A stretch of 64,000 bases of DNA from Firmicutes bacterium ASF500. GTDB taxonomy: Bacteria; Bacillota; Clostridia; Oscillospirales; Oscillospiraceae. The stretch is taken from the NCBI GenBank assembly GCA_000492175.2, contig CP097573.1:1922001-1986000 (forward strand), read 5' to 3'. Under the pieces are notes generated by a model. The model was not told where the DNA came from and did not search any database. It saw only the letters and a program-made list of their open reading frames with translations. This document shows positions 25,999 to 32,815 of this stretch, piece after piece. The position numbers were made by a program, and so were the translations under genes. Position 1 is the stretch's first letter. Each line of letters opens with the position of its first letter.

Positions 25999-26478
25999 TC
26001 AGATAATCGCCATATAGTGCTGCGTGGAGCCTGAATAGTTCTGGTCGCAGTTTGCGGGGACGGTAAACCCGTTGTTTTCCAGGGCGTAGCCGCTGGTGGG
26101 GGGGTCGACCGAGAGTGAGTGGTAGGTGTGACAGCGGCACAGGCAGATGTCCGTGATAGCGATGGCCTCGTCGTGATGGCTGGTGTTGGGGTAATCCGTG
26201 CGGATCAGCACCAGCTTAGGCCGTCCCGGCAGGGAAATGCGCCGCACGCCTGACGAGCCTCCCGTACCCGCGTAGGTCCCGGTGACAATGCGGGAAATTT
26301 TGCCCTCCACCGCCGCAAGCGCGGTCTTGTCAGCCTTGCTTGCCTCCAGCCCGTCCACCCGCCTGTCCACCGCCTTGACCGCCGCGTCGATTTTGGCGTT
26401 GTCCTCGTTGAAATCGGTGCGCCGCACCCGGTCCGTTTCCTCAAATTGACAGAGATTGTAATTGCTTGTGTGATTCAT
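25999..26478 (-). CDS. Phage-tail-associated hypothetical protein
   Basis: A 159-residue protein. The start (MNHTSNYNLCQFEETDRVRR, then DFNEDNAKID) is a signature seen in many clostridial prophage tail or baseplate accessory proteins, followed by a short coiled-coil segment (VKAVDRRVDGLEASKADKTA). The second half is beta-rich and may be a small carbohydrate-binding or tail-tip domain. It stands alone with no other phage genes beside it, flanked by palindromic repeats. AGGAGG lies eight bases before the ATG. Possibly a stray phage gene retained by the host. Confidence 0.6.
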   Translation of the reverse strand: MNHTSNYNLCQFEETDRVRRTDFNEDNAKIDAAVKAVDRRVDGLEASKADKTALAAVEGKISRIVTGTYAGTGGSSGVRRISLPGRPKLVLIRTDYPNTSHHDEAIAITDICLCRCHTYHSLSVDPPTSGYALENNGFTVPANCDQNYSGSTQHYMAII

Positions 26479-26522
26479 CGTGTTACCTCCTGTTTTTTGT
26501 GTTGCGGCTCCCGTCCCGCAGG

Positions 26523-26600
26523 CTGTAGGGCGCGACGCCCCCGGCGCGCCCTACAGCCTGCTCTCCATGGACGGCGGGCCGAGGTCGTCCCGCCCTACGG
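26523..26600. repeat. Dispersed palindromic repeat, GTAGGGCG type
   Basis: TGTAGGGCGCGACGCCCCC at the left and GTCGTCCCGCCCTAC at the right as inverted ends, with an extra internal GCCCTACAG. It is related to 9130-9215 and lies 20 bases from the next palindromic element. Confidence 0.7.
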
Positions 26601-26619
26601 CTCCTGCGGGGGTGCGTCC

Positions 26620-26691
26620 CTGTAGGGGCGGATATCATCCGCCCGCGGGACATTGCCCGCACCTGACGGGCGGATAATATCCGCCCCTACG
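26620..26691. repeat. Dispersed palindromic repeat, GTAGGGGCGG type
   Basis: CTGTAGGGGCGGATATCATC at the left and GATAATATCCGCCCCTAC at the right, inverted. Close relative of 3331-3412. The inner part again has a second inverted pair (CCGCCCG and CGGGCGG). Confidence 0.75.
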
Positions 26692-26793
26692 GAAACCCAT
26701 GTGCCCTCCACCCCTGGCGGAACCCCCGGAAAAATTGCACGTTTCCATACATTTAATGGAAATGGGGAATCAGTGCGCCCATTTAGGGCATGA

Positions 26794-26820
26794 AAAAAGC
26801 CCGCCGGACGGCGGGCTTTT
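26794..26820. terminator. Rho-independent terminator of the DUF4130 gene
   Basis: AAAAGCCCGCCG pairs with CGGCGGGCTTTT around two bases. On the minus strand it is followed by TTTTTTCATG, directly at the end of the DUF4130 gene. Confidence 0.85.
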
Positions 26821-27608
26821 CAGGCTTTTGGCTTGACCTCGGGCAGGGCGGTGTCCCAGTCCTTTTGGAACTCGGTCATCATGGCCCAGTAGCGTTTGGG
26901 CATGTTGGTCATGCGGCATTTGGGGTTGTAGCGGCCCTCGATGGCGATGGTGTCATAGAAGGTCCGCCAGAGCCTCCGGCAGGCCAGCTCCTCCGCGCCG
27001 GCGGGGCCGGGGGAGAAGTCCTCCACCGGGAGGATGGCCCAGCCGTTGGGCCCGGGCTGGTGGAAGAGGGCCTCGTGGTGGGTGCGGTCGTGGAGGGCGA
27101 AGTTTTCCTGGGGGTATCGCCCGCAGAAATGGGCCTGGAGGAGGGGCAGTACCCGGTTTTTGGGCTCGATCTCCCCCACCAGAACGCCGTCCAGGTCGGA
27201 GAACCGGGTGAAGCCCTTGTACATATGGGCCTCGTGCTCCAGGTGCCACACGGCCTTCCGAACCCGGTCCACCGTGGGGTCGGTGAGGTTTTGCCCCACC
27301 CGCGCCCCCTGGGAGTACCCCAGCCGCAGGAACCGCCACAGCCACAGCTCCTTGTCGGGCAGGCAGGTGAGAAAGGTCCGCACCGCCAGCCGCCGCCCCT
27401 CCCCGCCGAATTTGGCGAAGGACCGGTACACCCGCCGGGCGTGCGCCTCGTCGGTCACCACCGTCCGCAGGGGGTAGAGGGAGCAGCACAGGTCCTCCGG
27501 CCCATGAAACTCCACCGGCTCCTCCCGGTTGACATAACAATCAAACACACAGGACAGAAACCCGAAATAGGTGCCGTCATATTGACAGGAAATTTGTGTC
27601 CAGGACAC
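26820..27608 (-). CDS. DUF4130 / TIGR03915-type DNA metabolism protein
   Basis: A 262-residue protein with the DUF4130 domain over its second half and a conserved N-terminal region (QYDGTYFGFLSCVFDCYVNR, residues 8-27). It is encoded just downstream of the radical-SAM protein of TIGR03916; these two families nearly always occur as a pair and are annotated as putative DNA repair or modification. The enzymatic step is unknown. A tandem-repeat block of about 190 bases separates it from its partner, which is unusual for this pair. GGAGG lies close before the ATG at 27608. Confidence 0.85.
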   Translation of the reverse strand: MSWTQISCQYDGTYFGFLSCVFDCYVNREEPVEFHGPEDLCCSLYPLRTVVTDEAHARRVYRSFAKFGGEGRRLAVRTFLTCLPDKELWLWRFLRLGYSQGARVGQNLTDPTVDRVRKAVWHLEHEAHMYKGFTRFSDLDGVLVGEIEPKNRVLPLLQAHFCGRYPQENFALHDRTHHEALFHQPGPNGWAILPVEDFSPGPAGAEELACRRLWRTFYDTIAIEGRYNPKCRMTNMPKRYWAMMTEFQKDWDTALPEVKPKA

Positions 27609-27624
27609 GTGAGCACCTCCTTCC

Positions 27625-27805
27625 GTAGGGACGCATCACGATGCGTCCGCCGGTATAACAGGTCCGCCGGTACAATGCGCCCGCCGGTACAATGCACCCG
27701 CCGGTACAACGCGCCCGCCGGTACAACGCGCCCGCCGGTACAATGGGTCCGCCGGTAAAACGAGCCTACCGGTAAGAGCACGGACACATCATGATGTGTC
27801 CCTAC
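27625..27805. repeat. 17-bp tandem repeats framed by a GTAGGG palindromic element
   Basis: Eight copies of a 17-base unit (consensus CCGCCGGTACAATGCGC) run from 27647 to 27782. The outer ends are inverted (GTAGGGACGCATC at the left, GATGTGTCCCTAC at the right), each with its own inner palindrome (CATCACGATG, CATCATGATG). So a dispersed palindromic element has been expanded from inside. Because 17 is not a multiple of three and the frames are broken, it is not coding. Copy number may vary between strains. Confidence 0.85.
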
Positions 27806-29067
27806 ACAGCGTCCCCGAACAGCGACAGCTGTTCCGGCATAGGCTCGGCCAGGGCGGGGGCCTCCAGGGCCACCAGGCGGCGGAGCAGGCCGTCCTCGCT
27901 GACCCGCAGGCCCTCCATCATCCGCCCGGAGCAGGTGAGGAAGTACTGGGCCCGCTTGAGGACCACCCCCAGCCGCTTCAGCCCCTCGAAGGTGAGGGGC
28001 CCCACCCGCCTGGCTCTCAAAATGCGCCGCGCCGACCGCACTCCCAACCCTGGGACCCGGAGCAGGGCCTCATAGTCGGCCCGGTTGACCTCCACAGGGA
28101 AGAACTCCAGGTGGCGCAGGGCCCAGCAGCATTTGGGGTCCATCCGGGGGTCCAGGTCGGGCTGAGCCTCGTCCAGGAGCTCCTCCGCCCGGAAGTGGTA
28201 GTACCGCAGCAGCCAGTCGGCCTGATACAGCCGGTGCTCCCGGAGGAGGGGCGGCTTGAAGTCCTCGGCCACCGGCAGCAGGGGGCTGGAGGAGACGGGC
28301 ATATAGGCGGAGTAAAACACCCGCTTCAGCTGGTAGCGGTCGTACAGGGCCTGGGTGAGGGTAAGGATGTGCCTGTCGTTCTCCGGGGTGGCCCCCACGA
28401 TCATCTGGGTGGACTGCCCCGCCGGAGCGAACCGGGGCGCGTGGCGGTAGACGGCGATCTCCCGCTTAGACTCCGAGATGCCGTCCCTGATCTGCCCCAT
28501 AGGGGTGAGGATGGCCTCCTTTTTCTTGTCCGGGGCCAGCAGGGCCAGGCTGGGGGAGGAGGGCAGCTCGATGTTTACGCTCATCCGGTCGGCCAGCAGG
28601 CCCAGCCGCCGGGTGAGCAGCGGGTCGGCCCCCGGGATGGCCTTGGCGTGGATATAGCCGCCGAACCGGTGCTTCTCCCGGAGAATTTGCAACGTGCGGA
28701 CCATCAGCTCCGTGGTGTAGTCCGGGCTTCGGATGACGGCGGAGGAGAGAAATAGTCCTTCTATATAATTTCTCCGGTAAAAGCTGATGGTCAGCTCGCA
28801 CAGCTCCTCCGGGGTAAAGGCCGCCCGGGGCACGTCGTTGGACCGGCGGTTGACGCAGTACTGGCAGTCATAGACGCACACGTTGGTCTGGAGCACCTTG
28901 AGCAGGGTCACGCACCGCCCGTCCGCCGAGAAGGAGTGACAGCATCCGGCCACCATGGTACTGCCGATGGTCCCCGGCCTGCCCGAGCGGTCCAGCCCGC
29001 TGGAGGTACAGGCGGCGTCATACTTGGCGGCGTCGGCCAAAATGTTCAGCTTGTCCAGCAGCTCCAT
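27802..29067 (-). CDS. Putative DNA modification/repair radical SAM protein (TIGR03916)
   Basis: A 421-residue protein. The radical SAM cluster motif is C-x3-C-x2-C at Cys64, Cys68 and Cys71 (CVYDCQYC), with an extra conserved Cys-rich N-terminus (GCCHSFSADGRC). The C-terminus has a helix-hairpin-helix (LLRVPGLGVRSARRILRAR, near residue 350) for DNA binding. It would generate a 5'-deoxyadenosyl radical and act on DNA with its DUF4130 partner downstream; the chemistry is unproven. A consensus promoter and a LexA-like site precede it, suggesting damage control. ATG at 29067 with GGAGGG before it. Confidence 0.9.
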   Translation of the reverse strand: MELLDKLNILADAAKYDAACTSSGLDRSGRPGTIGSTMVAGCCHSFSADGRCVTLLKVLQTNVCVYDCQYCVNRRSNDVPRAAFTPEELCELTISFYRRNYIEGLFLSSAVIRSPDYTTELMVRTLQILREKHRFGGYIHAKAIPGADPLLTRRLGLLADRMSVNIELPSSPSLALLAPDKKKEAILTPMGQIRDGISESKREIAVYRHAPRFAPAGQSTQMIVGATPENDRHILTLTQALYDRYQLKRVFYSAYMPVSSSPLLPVAEDFKPPLLREHRLYQADWLLRYYHFRAEELLDEAQPDLDPRMDPKCCWALRHLEFFPVEVNRADYEALLRVPGLGVRSARRILRARRVGPLTFEGLKRLGVVLKRAQYFLTCSGRMMEGLRVSEDGLLRRLVALEAPALAEPMPEQLSLFGDAV

Positions 29068-29083
29068 GGCGCTCCCTCCAAAA

Positions 29084-29141
29084 CGAAAATATGTTCTATA
29101 GAACTATGGTACTATTATATCCCGATCCCGCCCTTTGTCAA
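29084..29141 (-). promoter_or_regulatory. Promoter and LexA-like site of the repair pair
   Basis: Minus strand: TTGACA (29136-29141), 16-base spacer, TATAAT (29114-29119). Downstream of the -10 lies AGAACATATTTTCG (29084-29097), which matches the Gram-positive LexA/DinR box (CGAACATATGTTCG) except at three positions, next to a second palindrome GTTCTATAGAAC. SOS control is inferred. Confidence 0.55.
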
Positions 29142-29183
29142 GAGGAAAATAACGGCCCGATGAAACCATCGGGCCGCAAAAAA

Positions 29184-30665
29184 TTATGATAAGAGGACCG
29201 TCTGCGTGGCGATTTTTTCCCGGAAGGCCCGGTCATGCTCCACAAAGAGGAGGGTGGGCCGGTATTGGAGGATCAGCTCCTCCAGCTGCATCCGGGAAAA
29301 CAGGTCGATATAGTTCAGCGGCTCGTCCCAGAGGTACAGATGGGCGCTCTGGCACAGACTGGCCGCCAGCAGGATTTTCTTCTTCTGCCCGGCGCTGTAC
29401 CCGGCCATGTTCCGCTGAAAGAGCTCCCGGGGGAAGTCCAGCTTCCGGAGGATGGTGAGGAATCGCGTCAGGTCCGCCCCCTGCCCCTCCGCCCAGCCGG
29501 TGGGGAGTCCCCGCAGGTGGTCCGCCTTTTGGGGGACGTAGGAGATAGTCAGCCCCGAGGCCCGGAACAGCGTCCCGACGTGGGGGACCTCCTCCCCCAG
29601 GGCCAGCCGCAGAAGGCTGGTCTTGCCTGAGCCGTTGCCGCCGTCCAGACACAGCCGGTCCCCCTGGTTCAGGGTGAAGCTGACGGGCCTCCCCCCGGCG
29701 CCGGGATAGGCGGCGGCCAGCTCCCTCCCCTCCAGCAGCCGCTGGCTGTGGTAGACCAGCGGGGTCAGCTTTAGGCTGTCCGCCCGCTCAATGTCCTTGA
29801 GCAGGCCCTCCTTCTCTTGAATGGCCCGCTGCTGGCGGTCCTCGATGTTCTTGGCCCGCTGCATCATCTTGGCGGATTTGTGGCCAATAAAGCCCCGGTC
29901 CGGCCTCAGACCGGAGTTTTTTGTGGCGTATTTGGTCTTCTCGATCTTGTCCGACCAGCCGGAGGTCCGCTTGGCGGCCTGCTCCAGACGGCGAATCTCC
30001 CCCCTCAGCTTCTCGTTCCGGGCCAGCTCTCCCCGGTCCCGGTCCTCCTTGTCCCGGAACCAGCTGGAGAAGGAGCCCCGCACCAGCTCCGGCCCGGTGT
30101 GGTTCAGGGCCAGAATGTGGTCCGCGCAGCCGTCCAGAAAGGCCCGGTCGTGGGACACCAGGAGGAAGCCCCGGTCCAGCTCCCGGAGGTACCGGGCCGC
30201 CAGGGCCCGCCCCTCCCCGTCCAGGTGGTTGGTGGGCTCGTCGATCATGGGGTAGGCCCCCTCGTCCAGAAAGAGAGCGGCCAGCAGGGCCCGGGTTTGC
30301 TCCCCGCCGCTGAGGGTGGAAAAGGGCCGGTCCAGAATTTCCTCCTCCAGCCCCAGCTTGGACAGCTCCCAGACCAGCCGCCACTCCTCCTCCGGCGGCA
30401 CGCCCTCCAGCAGGATGTCCATGGTCCGCCGGTCCGGCTCCTCCACTGGCCTGGGCCACCGCAGGCAGGGCTGGTTCAGCGCCACGGTCCCCCGCCCCTC
30501 CAGCTCCCCCGCCAGCAGCCGGAGCAGAGTGGTCTTCCCCCGTCCGTTCCGGCCCACCAGACCCAGCTTCCAGTTGGTGTCAAGCTGCAAATTCAGGTCC
30601 TCAAAGACCGGCGTGTGGTCCCCGTCATAGGTGAAATACAGATTTTGAATGGTGATTTGGGACAT
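29184..30665 (-). CDS. ABC-F family ATPase (Lsa/Vga-like ribosome protection type)
   Basis: A 493-residue soluble protein with two ABC ATPase domains and no membrane helices. Domain 1: Walker A GRNGRGKT (near residue 40), signature LSGGEQ, Walker B with DEPTNHLD. Domain 2: Walker A GGNGSGKT, degenerate signature YSAGQKKK, DEPLNYID. A linker with a charged helical arm (about 190-290) joins them. This is the plan of ABC-F proteins that displace antibiotics (lincosamides, streptogramins, pleuromutilins) from the ribosome. The substrate class is not certain. ATG at 30665 follows GGAGGTGG. A leader peptide and alternative hairpins precede it, as in drug-induced ABC-F genes. Confidence 0.88.
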   Translation of the reverse strand: MSQITIQNLYFTYDGDHTPVFEDLNLQLDTNWKLGLVGRNGRGKTTLLRLLAGELEGRGTVALNQPCLRWPRPVEEPDRRTMDILLEGVPPEEEWRLVWELSKLGLEEEILDRPFSTLSGGEQTRALLAALFLDEGAYPMIDEPTNHLDGEGRALAARYLRELDRGFLLVSHDRAFLDGCADHILALNHTGPELVRGSFSSWFRDKEDRDRGELARNEKLRGEIRRLEQAAKRTSGWSDKIEKTKYATKNSGLRPDRGFIGHKSAKMMQRAKNIEDRQQRAIQEKEGLLKDIERADSLKLTPLVYHSQRLLEGRELAAAYPGAGGRPVSFTLNQGDRLCLDGGNGSGKTSLLRLALGEEVPHVGTLFRASGLTISYVPQKADHLRGLPTGWAEGQGADLTRFLTILRKLDFPRELFQRNMAGYSAGQKKKILLAASLCQSAHLYLWDEPLNYIDLFSRMQLEELILQYRPTLLFVEHDRAFREKIATQTVLLS

Positions 30666-30921
30666 ATCGTCCCACCTCCTGTCACGCGAAACGCCGCAAG
30701 AGGATATCGTTCCTCTCACGGCGTACAGGGGCGGACAGCAGTCCACAGCGATGAGCCGAGAGGGAAGCGCGCCTTCCTCTTGCCAGCCCATGACAAAACG
30801 AGCCGTCTTCGCGGCCTTCGCAGTCTATTCTGTCACGGAATCAGCAAGTGGTCTTGCGCATCTTCCCGCCTCCCATCTCTTTTCTTGGGGACAGCATAGC
30901 ATACCCGCCCGCCTTTGTCAA
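30666..30921 (-). promoter_or_regulatory. Promoter and attenuator-like leader of the ABC-F gene
   Basis: Minus strand: TTGACA (30916-30921), 17-base spacer, TATGCT (30893-30898). The leader encodes a six-residue peptide and then two competing hairpins. The arm at 30711-30723 can pair either with 30692-30704 (next to the ribosome site) or with GCCGAGAGG at 30755-30763. This fits ribosome-stalling control as known for erm, msr and vml genes. Confidence 0.65.
30841..30861 (-). CDS. Leader peptide MRKTTC upstream of the ABC-F gene
   Basis: A six-codon reading frame (ATG at 30861, stop at 30841) with a GGAGGCGGG ribosome site, some 30 bases after the promoter. Drug-stalled ribosomes here could shift the downstream hairpins. 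Very short, so support is from position and ribosome site only. Confidence 0.45.
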   Translation of the reverse strand: MRKTTC

Positions 30922-30973
30922 GCGCCCCGCCTCCGGGCGGGGTGGCATGTTAAAATATTTCGAAAAAATACTC

Positions 30974-31001
30974 TTTACATTTTAAAAAAATCTGATATAA
31001 T
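30974..31001 (+). promoter_or_regulatory. Promoter of the tRNA-Ala locus
   Basis: TTTACA (30974-30979), 16-base spacer, TATAAT (30996-31001) in an AT-rich block. It points at the first tRNA relic 55 bases downstream, so it probably drove the original tRNA operon and now the intact tRNA at 31345. Confidence 0.65.
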
Positions 31002-31055
31002 AGAGAGGCCGTTAAGCGGGGACCCGCCCCGGCATCCCCAAAACGCGCGTCACTT

Positions 31056-31087
31056 GGGCCTGTAGCTCAGCTGGGAGAGCAAGCGGT
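31056..31087 (+). pseudogene. tRNA relic: 5' half of a tRNA-Ala-like gene
   Basis: GGGCCTGTAGCTCAGCTGGG and the D-stem end GAGC (31056-31080) are an intact tRNA 5' third, followed by AGCGGTTCG, an anticodon stem start and TTCG loop start. The pairing strand and the whole 3' half are absent. The break point in the anticodon loop is the same as in the second relic. Confidence 0.7.
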
Positions 31088-31134
31088 TCGGTTATAGCCC
31101 CTTTGGGTTTGGTCCTCTAACTCACTTGTAGGCA

Positions 31135-31151
31135 TTGTGTTCACATCACAG
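31135..31151 (+). other. Isolated anticodon-arm-like piece
   Basis: TTGTG, loop TTCACAT, CACAG: a five-pair stem with a seven-base loop, i.e. a tRNA anticodon arm (anticodon CAC) without the rest of the tRNA. Probably a scrap of another attachment site in the same cluster. Confidence 0.35.
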
Positions 31152-31175
31152 AGTTTTTAAAAATTTCCAATATCT

Positions 31176-31213
31176 GGGCCTGTAGCGCAGCTGGGAGCGC
31201 ACTACATTCGCAT
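31176..31213 (+). pseudogene. tRNA-Ala(CGC) 5' half, interrupted in the anticodon loop (left island junction)
   Basis: Acceptor strand GGGCCTG, D-arm GCGC-AGCTGGGA-GCGC, then anticodon stem CTACA and loop TTCGCAT, after which the sequence departs from a tRNA. The missing half is at 60899-60943: the loop TTCGCAT is repeated there and followed by TGTAG, T-arm and acceptor CAGGTCC, which pair fully with this half. Confidence 0.85.
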
Positions 31214-31344
31214 CCATAGCGAGCCACATCCGACCCAGGTTTGTGGCCCCGTTTTCCACTCTGATTTGTTGGACTTTTTTCCAAAAATCGAATATTTTAG
31301 AAATCCAAATTTTGCAACTTTTTTCGTATAAAAAGTGCCGATTT

Positions 31345-31420
31345 GGGCTCGTAGCTCAGCTGGGAGAGCGCTGCGTTCGCATCGCAGAGGTCGAGGGTTC
31401 GATCCCCTTCGAGTCCACCA
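31345..31420 (+). tRNA. tRNA-Ala(CGC), intact
   Basis: A 76-base gene with encoded CCA. Acceptor GGGCTCG/CGAGTCC, D-arm GCTC-AGCTGGGA-GAGC, anticodon arm CTGCG-TTCGCAT-CGCAG (anticodon CGC), T-arm GAGGG-TTCGATC-CCCTT. It lies 130 bases inside the left junction of the island, so it is either element-borne or restored by an earlier integration. Confidence 0.93.
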
Positions 31421-31426
31421 AATAAG

Positions 31427-31460
31427 AAATCACCTCAGTGAAAACTGGGGTGATTTTTCT
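31427..31460 (+). terminator. Terminator after the intact tRNA-Ala
   Basis: AAATCACCTCAGT pairs with ACTGGGGTGATTT around GAAA, followed by TTTTTCTTTT. Confidence 0.85.
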
Positions 31461-31569
31461 TTTGACCACAGAAATACCACAGACGGCTTTCGAAAATTTT
31501 TTGGACATCGGGCTGTTTCTTCGGTCTGCCGCCCCTTGTTCTGCTGGCCTGTACGCTACCTGCCTGGTA

Positions 31570-32043
31570 TCAATCTTCATCCGAGTAGTCCCGGCTCTGC
31601 CGTTCAAGAAAGACTCTTACAGTCTCCTTCAACTTATCGCTAAAATCCTCAAGGTCTTTCATGCTGATTACGTCATTGCTGATAAGCGAAATGATGTTGT
31701 AGATAAAGTTTGTTCGGGTCATCTCCAGCTGGACGCCTGGATTTCTTTTGTCACTTCTTATCCGCTTTTCCAACTGCCAGAATTTTTCTGACGGATCACC
31801 ATCGCCGCTCAGCAGTTCTATGTATTCACCGCATAGTCTGCCCATGTAGGCCTCCTGCCAGTCGCCAATTTTACTGCGGAAAAGTGTCCAATCCCGTTTT
31901 GTAAACCGTTGTTCCTGCAAGACCTCATTCCTCCAGTCAAAAAATGAGATATGCGGTCTAGCAAATTGCTTGCTTTCACATCTTACAGCAATGCCTTCAA
32001 GATGTTCCTCAGACCCGGAATATCTCCACTGATAATCTCCCAC
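31570..32043 (-). CDS. Hypothetical protein downstream of hepT
   Basis: A 157-residue acidic-basic mixed protein with two helical blocks (WTLFRSKIGDWQEAYMGRL and MKDLEDFSDKLKETVRVFLE). The first start in frame is a GTG at 32043, which would overlap hepT by 61 bases; a later start is possible, so the N-terminus is uncertain. No domain recognised. Same direction as the HepT/MntA pair and without a gap, so it may be a third component or an accessory gene of that module. Confidence 0.55.
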   Translation of the reverse strand: MGDYQWRYSGSEEHLEGIAVRCESKQFARPHISFFDWRNEVLQEQRFTKRDWTLFRSKIGDWQEAYMGRLCGEYIELLSGDGDPSEKFWQLEKRIRSDKRNPGVQLEMTRTNFIYNIISLISNDVISMKDLEDFSDKLKETVRVFLERQSRDYSDED

Positions 32044-32306
32044 ACAAGTCGAAGGTTTACTCCCTCATAATCGTGGACGATGCGATTTCGAAGGCCGTTC
32101 ATTTCACGCCAAGGTATTTCAGGACGACACTCTGCAAAAGCAGCATCCACAATCCGGCACAATTCTCCCATCTGACTGAGATTAAACACACAGGCCTCCA
32201 CCAGCTTTGTATCCTCAGAAAAGCTCTCATAGGTATAGCCCTGGCAATAGTTCATCAGCTTTTCGGAATAACTATACAGCTTTTGGAGGATGACTTCATT
32301 TCTCAT
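31983..32306 (-). CDS. hepT: HepT-like RNase toxin (DUF86)
   Basis: A 107-residue all-helical HEPN protein. It has the catalytic R-x4-H-x-Y motif at Arg73, His78 and Tyr80 (in RNRIVHDY), the RNase centre of HepT toxins. It overlaps the upstream antitoxin gene by 11 bases, the standard HepT/MntA gene order. In known pairs MntA AMPylates the Tyr of this motif and blocks the RNase. The motif is intact, so the toxin should be active. Confidence 0.9.
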   Translation of the reverse strand: MRNEVILQKLYSYSEKLMNYCQGYTYESFSEDTKLVEACVFNLSQMGELCRIVDAAFAECRPEIPWREMNGLRNRIVHDYEGVNLRLVWEIISGDIPGLRNILKALL

Positions 32307-32589
32307 AAATTGTTACCCCAGTAGAACAAATCTCACGGTCGATTTTTGAGTCCTTCTCAATATGCCGCACATCAAAAATGTCCACAGGCATCCCCACCGC
32401 TTGCCGGACGGCCTCCATAAAGCCCACAAACTTCAGCCCCTGTAATTTGCTGTCCACCAATAAGTCCAGGTCGCTCTTCTCTGTAGCAGTTCCTTTGGCT
32501 ACAGAACCGAACAGGACGGCGCGCGAGATGCCATAAGCGGCGAAAACAGGCGCAAGCACCATCTGTATATCCGTTAAGCTTTGAGGCAT
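32296..32589 (-). CDS. mntA: MntA-like nucleotidyltransferase antitoxin
   Basis: A 97-residue minimal nucleotidyltransferase. The GS-x10-DxD motif is intact (Gly28-Ser29, Asp40, Asp42 in GSVAKGTATEKSDLDLL), which binds Mg-ATP. In the characterised system the enzyme AMPylates HepT to neutralise it. First gene of the pair, with a GGGGGTG ribosome site before the ATG at 32589. Confidence 0.9.
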   Translation of the reverse strand: MPQSLTDIQMVLAPVFAAYGISRAVLFGSVAKGTATEKSDLDLLVDSKLQGLKFVGFMEAVRQAVGMPVDIFDVRHIEKDSKIDREICSTGVTIYEK

Positions 32590-32689
32590 ACCAGCACCCC
32601 CTTCTGCCTCTTAGTATACACCATAATTTCAGAAGAGAAAATAGGAAAATAAAATTATAATGACAGAATCAAAATCTCTCTGTGCTCTG

Positions 32690-32815
32690 TTAGAATTGTC
32701 TGCAGGAGAGCTTGTCGCAGTGTTCGGGGGTGACGGGCGGGCAGTGTTCCGCGATGATGTCTGCGATCTGCTCCGCTGTGGTGCCGGGGGCTCTGATGAT
32801 CTCCAGGCCGGTCAT
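32690..32815 (-). CDS. Small protein (41 aa) coupled to the plasmid-like operon
   Basis: A 41-residue peptide, MTGLEIIRAPGTTAEQIADI at its start and two to three Cys near the end (HCPPVTPEHCDKLSC). The ATG overlaps the stop of the preceding gene (ATGA) and a GGGGATG tract lies before it. The coupling supports a real gene at the end of the operon. No family recognised. Confidence 0.5.
   Translation of the reverse strand: MTGLEIIRAPGTTAEQIADIIAEHCPPVTPEHCDKLSCRQF

Noticed and set aside
26790..27758. Long plus-strand frame opposite the DUF4130 gene
   Set aside because: It is the high-GC shadow of the real minus-strand gene and runs into the tandem repeats; no domain or ribosome site.
31056..31087. 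A functional tRNA at the first relic
   Set aside because: Only the acceptor 5' strand, D-arm and part of the anticodon arm exist; no T-arm or 3' acceptor strand follows.
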